From Promicromonosporaceae bacterium (GTDB taxonomy: Bacteria > Actinomycetota > Actinomycetes > Actinomycetales > Cellulomonadaceae): DNA of 5,771 nucleotides. The position numbers and the translations under genes are program-made. The stretch is from the NCBI GenBank assembly GCA_009782865.1, contig WRIF01000114.1, forward strand, positions 1 through 5,771. Direction: 5' to 3'. Positions 5,193-5,771 of this stretch are shown here, in pieces (position 1 is the first letter of the stretch; the number at the start of each line of letters is the position of its first letter). The notes under the pieces are model-generated. The model made no database searches. It saw only the letters and a list, made by a program, of their open reading frames with translations, and had not been told where the DNA came from.

Positions 5193-5771
5193 GCAGATAA
5201 GGACGAAAGAAGCCTTTATTATCGACATGGACGGGGTGGTCTACCACGGGAACCACCTTCTCAAGGGGGCGGGGGAATTTGTTGAGTGGCTGGATAAAAA
5301 CAATAAATCGTACCTTTTTTTGACCAATTCCAGCGAGCGCTCCCCGGTTGAGCTTGCCCAAAAGCTTTCCCGGCTGGGCATCGACGTCGCGCCGGAGCAT
5401 TTCTACACGAGCGCCCTTGCGACCGCGAGTTTCCTCGCCTCGCAGCATCCGGGCGGCTCTGCGTATGTTATCGGCGAGCCGGGGCTGATACAGGCGCTCT
5501 ACGACGCAGGTTTTACCATGAACAACGTTAACCCCGACTATGTCGTGGTCGGCGAGGGGCGCGGCTACAGCCTGGAATCGCTGGAACGGGCGGTAAAGCT
5601 GGTTTGCGGCGGGGCGCGGCTTATCGGGACAAACTCGGACGTTTCCGGCCCGGTGGAGGGGGGCATCGCGCCCGCATGCGGCGCGCTAGTGGCGCCGATA
5701 GAGCTGGCGGCGAAGACCAAGGCCTATTTTGTGGGCAAGCCGAACCCGCTGATCATGCGCCACGGCATCCC
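5179..5771 (+). CDS. NagD-type HAD-IIA sugar/glycol phosphatase (3' partial)
   Basis: A haloacid-dehalogenase phosphatase of subfamily IIA (NagD/AraL/phosphoglycolate phosphatase type). The physiological substrate cannot be told from sequence. The first 197 codons are present and the gene runs off the window. Motif I IIDMDGVVYHG is at 14-24, with nucleophile D16 and acid/base D18. Motif II is FLTNSS at 47-52 (T49). GTNSDVSGP is at 150-158, with GIAPACGAL following at 162-170, both typical of the C2 cap region. The motif III lysine is K187 in VGKPNPLIM. The DRLxTDI motif IV should follow beyond the window. ATG 5179 is the only sensible start, since an in-frame stop stands at 5161-5163. Codon use differs from the genes to the left: TTT, CTT, ATA and AAA recur, with a mid-range composition in the first 50 codons, pointing to another genome. 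It is divergent from aroK. Confidence 0.92.
   Translation, partial: MKNLKQIRTKEAFIIDMDGVVYHGNHLLKGAGEFVEWLDKNNKSYLFLTNSSERSPVELAQKLSRLGIDVAPEHFYTSALATASFLASQHPGGSAYVIGEPGLIQALYDAGFTMNNVNPDYVVVGEGRGYSLESLERAVKLVCGGARLIGTNSDVSGPVEGGIAPACGALVAPIELAAKTKAYFVGKPNPLIMRHGI

Noticed and set aside
5164..5448. Minus-strand open frame opposite the start of the HAD phosphatase gene
   Set aside because: The plus strand carries HAD motifs I and II in the same place. The minus frame has no motif and covers the promoter region.

Overview
Most of this window (about bases 1-5100) looks like the chromosome of a high-GC actinobacterium. GC is very high with G/C-ending codons, GTG starts are frequent, the aroK-aroB pair is packed end to end, and two genes start right after TANNNT -10 hexamers, the geometry of actinobacterial leaderless transcripts. 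The protein style (Bcp, AroB, AroK) fits that phylum. A narrower guess, such as a Propionibacteriaceae-type lineage, is only an impression. I saw no mobile element, CRISPR array or rRNA.

Layout, left to right. (1) 3-944, +: the 3' part of an unrecognised, probably exported protein with an 11-unit Pro-Glu repeat and a C-terminal lipocalin-like stretch. (2) 968-1456, +: a Bcp/PrxQ-type thiol peroxiredoxin. (3) 1476-1564, -: tRNA-Leu (anticodon GAG) with an encoded CCA end, tail to tail with the peroxiredoxin gene. (4) 1752-2714, +: an actinobacterial-type alpha/beta hydrolase (lysophospholipase/monoacylglycerol lipase-like). It converges with and overlaps (5) 2682-3500, -: a glycerophosphodiester phosphodiesterase. 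(6) 3497-4603, -: 3-dehydroquinate synthase, aroB. (7) 4600-5112, -: shikimate kinase, aroK. (8) 5179 to the window end, +: the first 197 codons of a NagD-type (HAD subfamily IIA) phosphatase.

The minus-strand genes aroK, aroB and the GDPD gene form one tight unit. Each junction is a 4-base GTGA stop/start overlap preceded by a Shine-Dalgarno sequence, so they are probably co-transcribed and translationally coupled. AroB makes 3-dehydroquinate and AroK phosphorylates shikimate, both in the shikimate pathway to chorismate. The GDPD is an unexpected passenger. It and the convergent hydrolase could both act on lipid breakdown products, but that link is only suggestive.

The main anomaly is at the right end. 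From about 5100 the composition changes abruptly to an AT-rich divergent promoter region and a gene with different codon habits. The change falls at the start of aroK, whose first 13 residues (MKLIFLGPPGAGK) read like the N-terminus of an adenylate kinase. The best explanation I can offer is that an actinobacterial aroK has been joined, inside the shared P-loop coding sequence, to the adk start and divergent promoter of another organism. A metagenome assembly chimera is the most likely cause, and a real recombination is less likely. I did not find a convincing new biological system.
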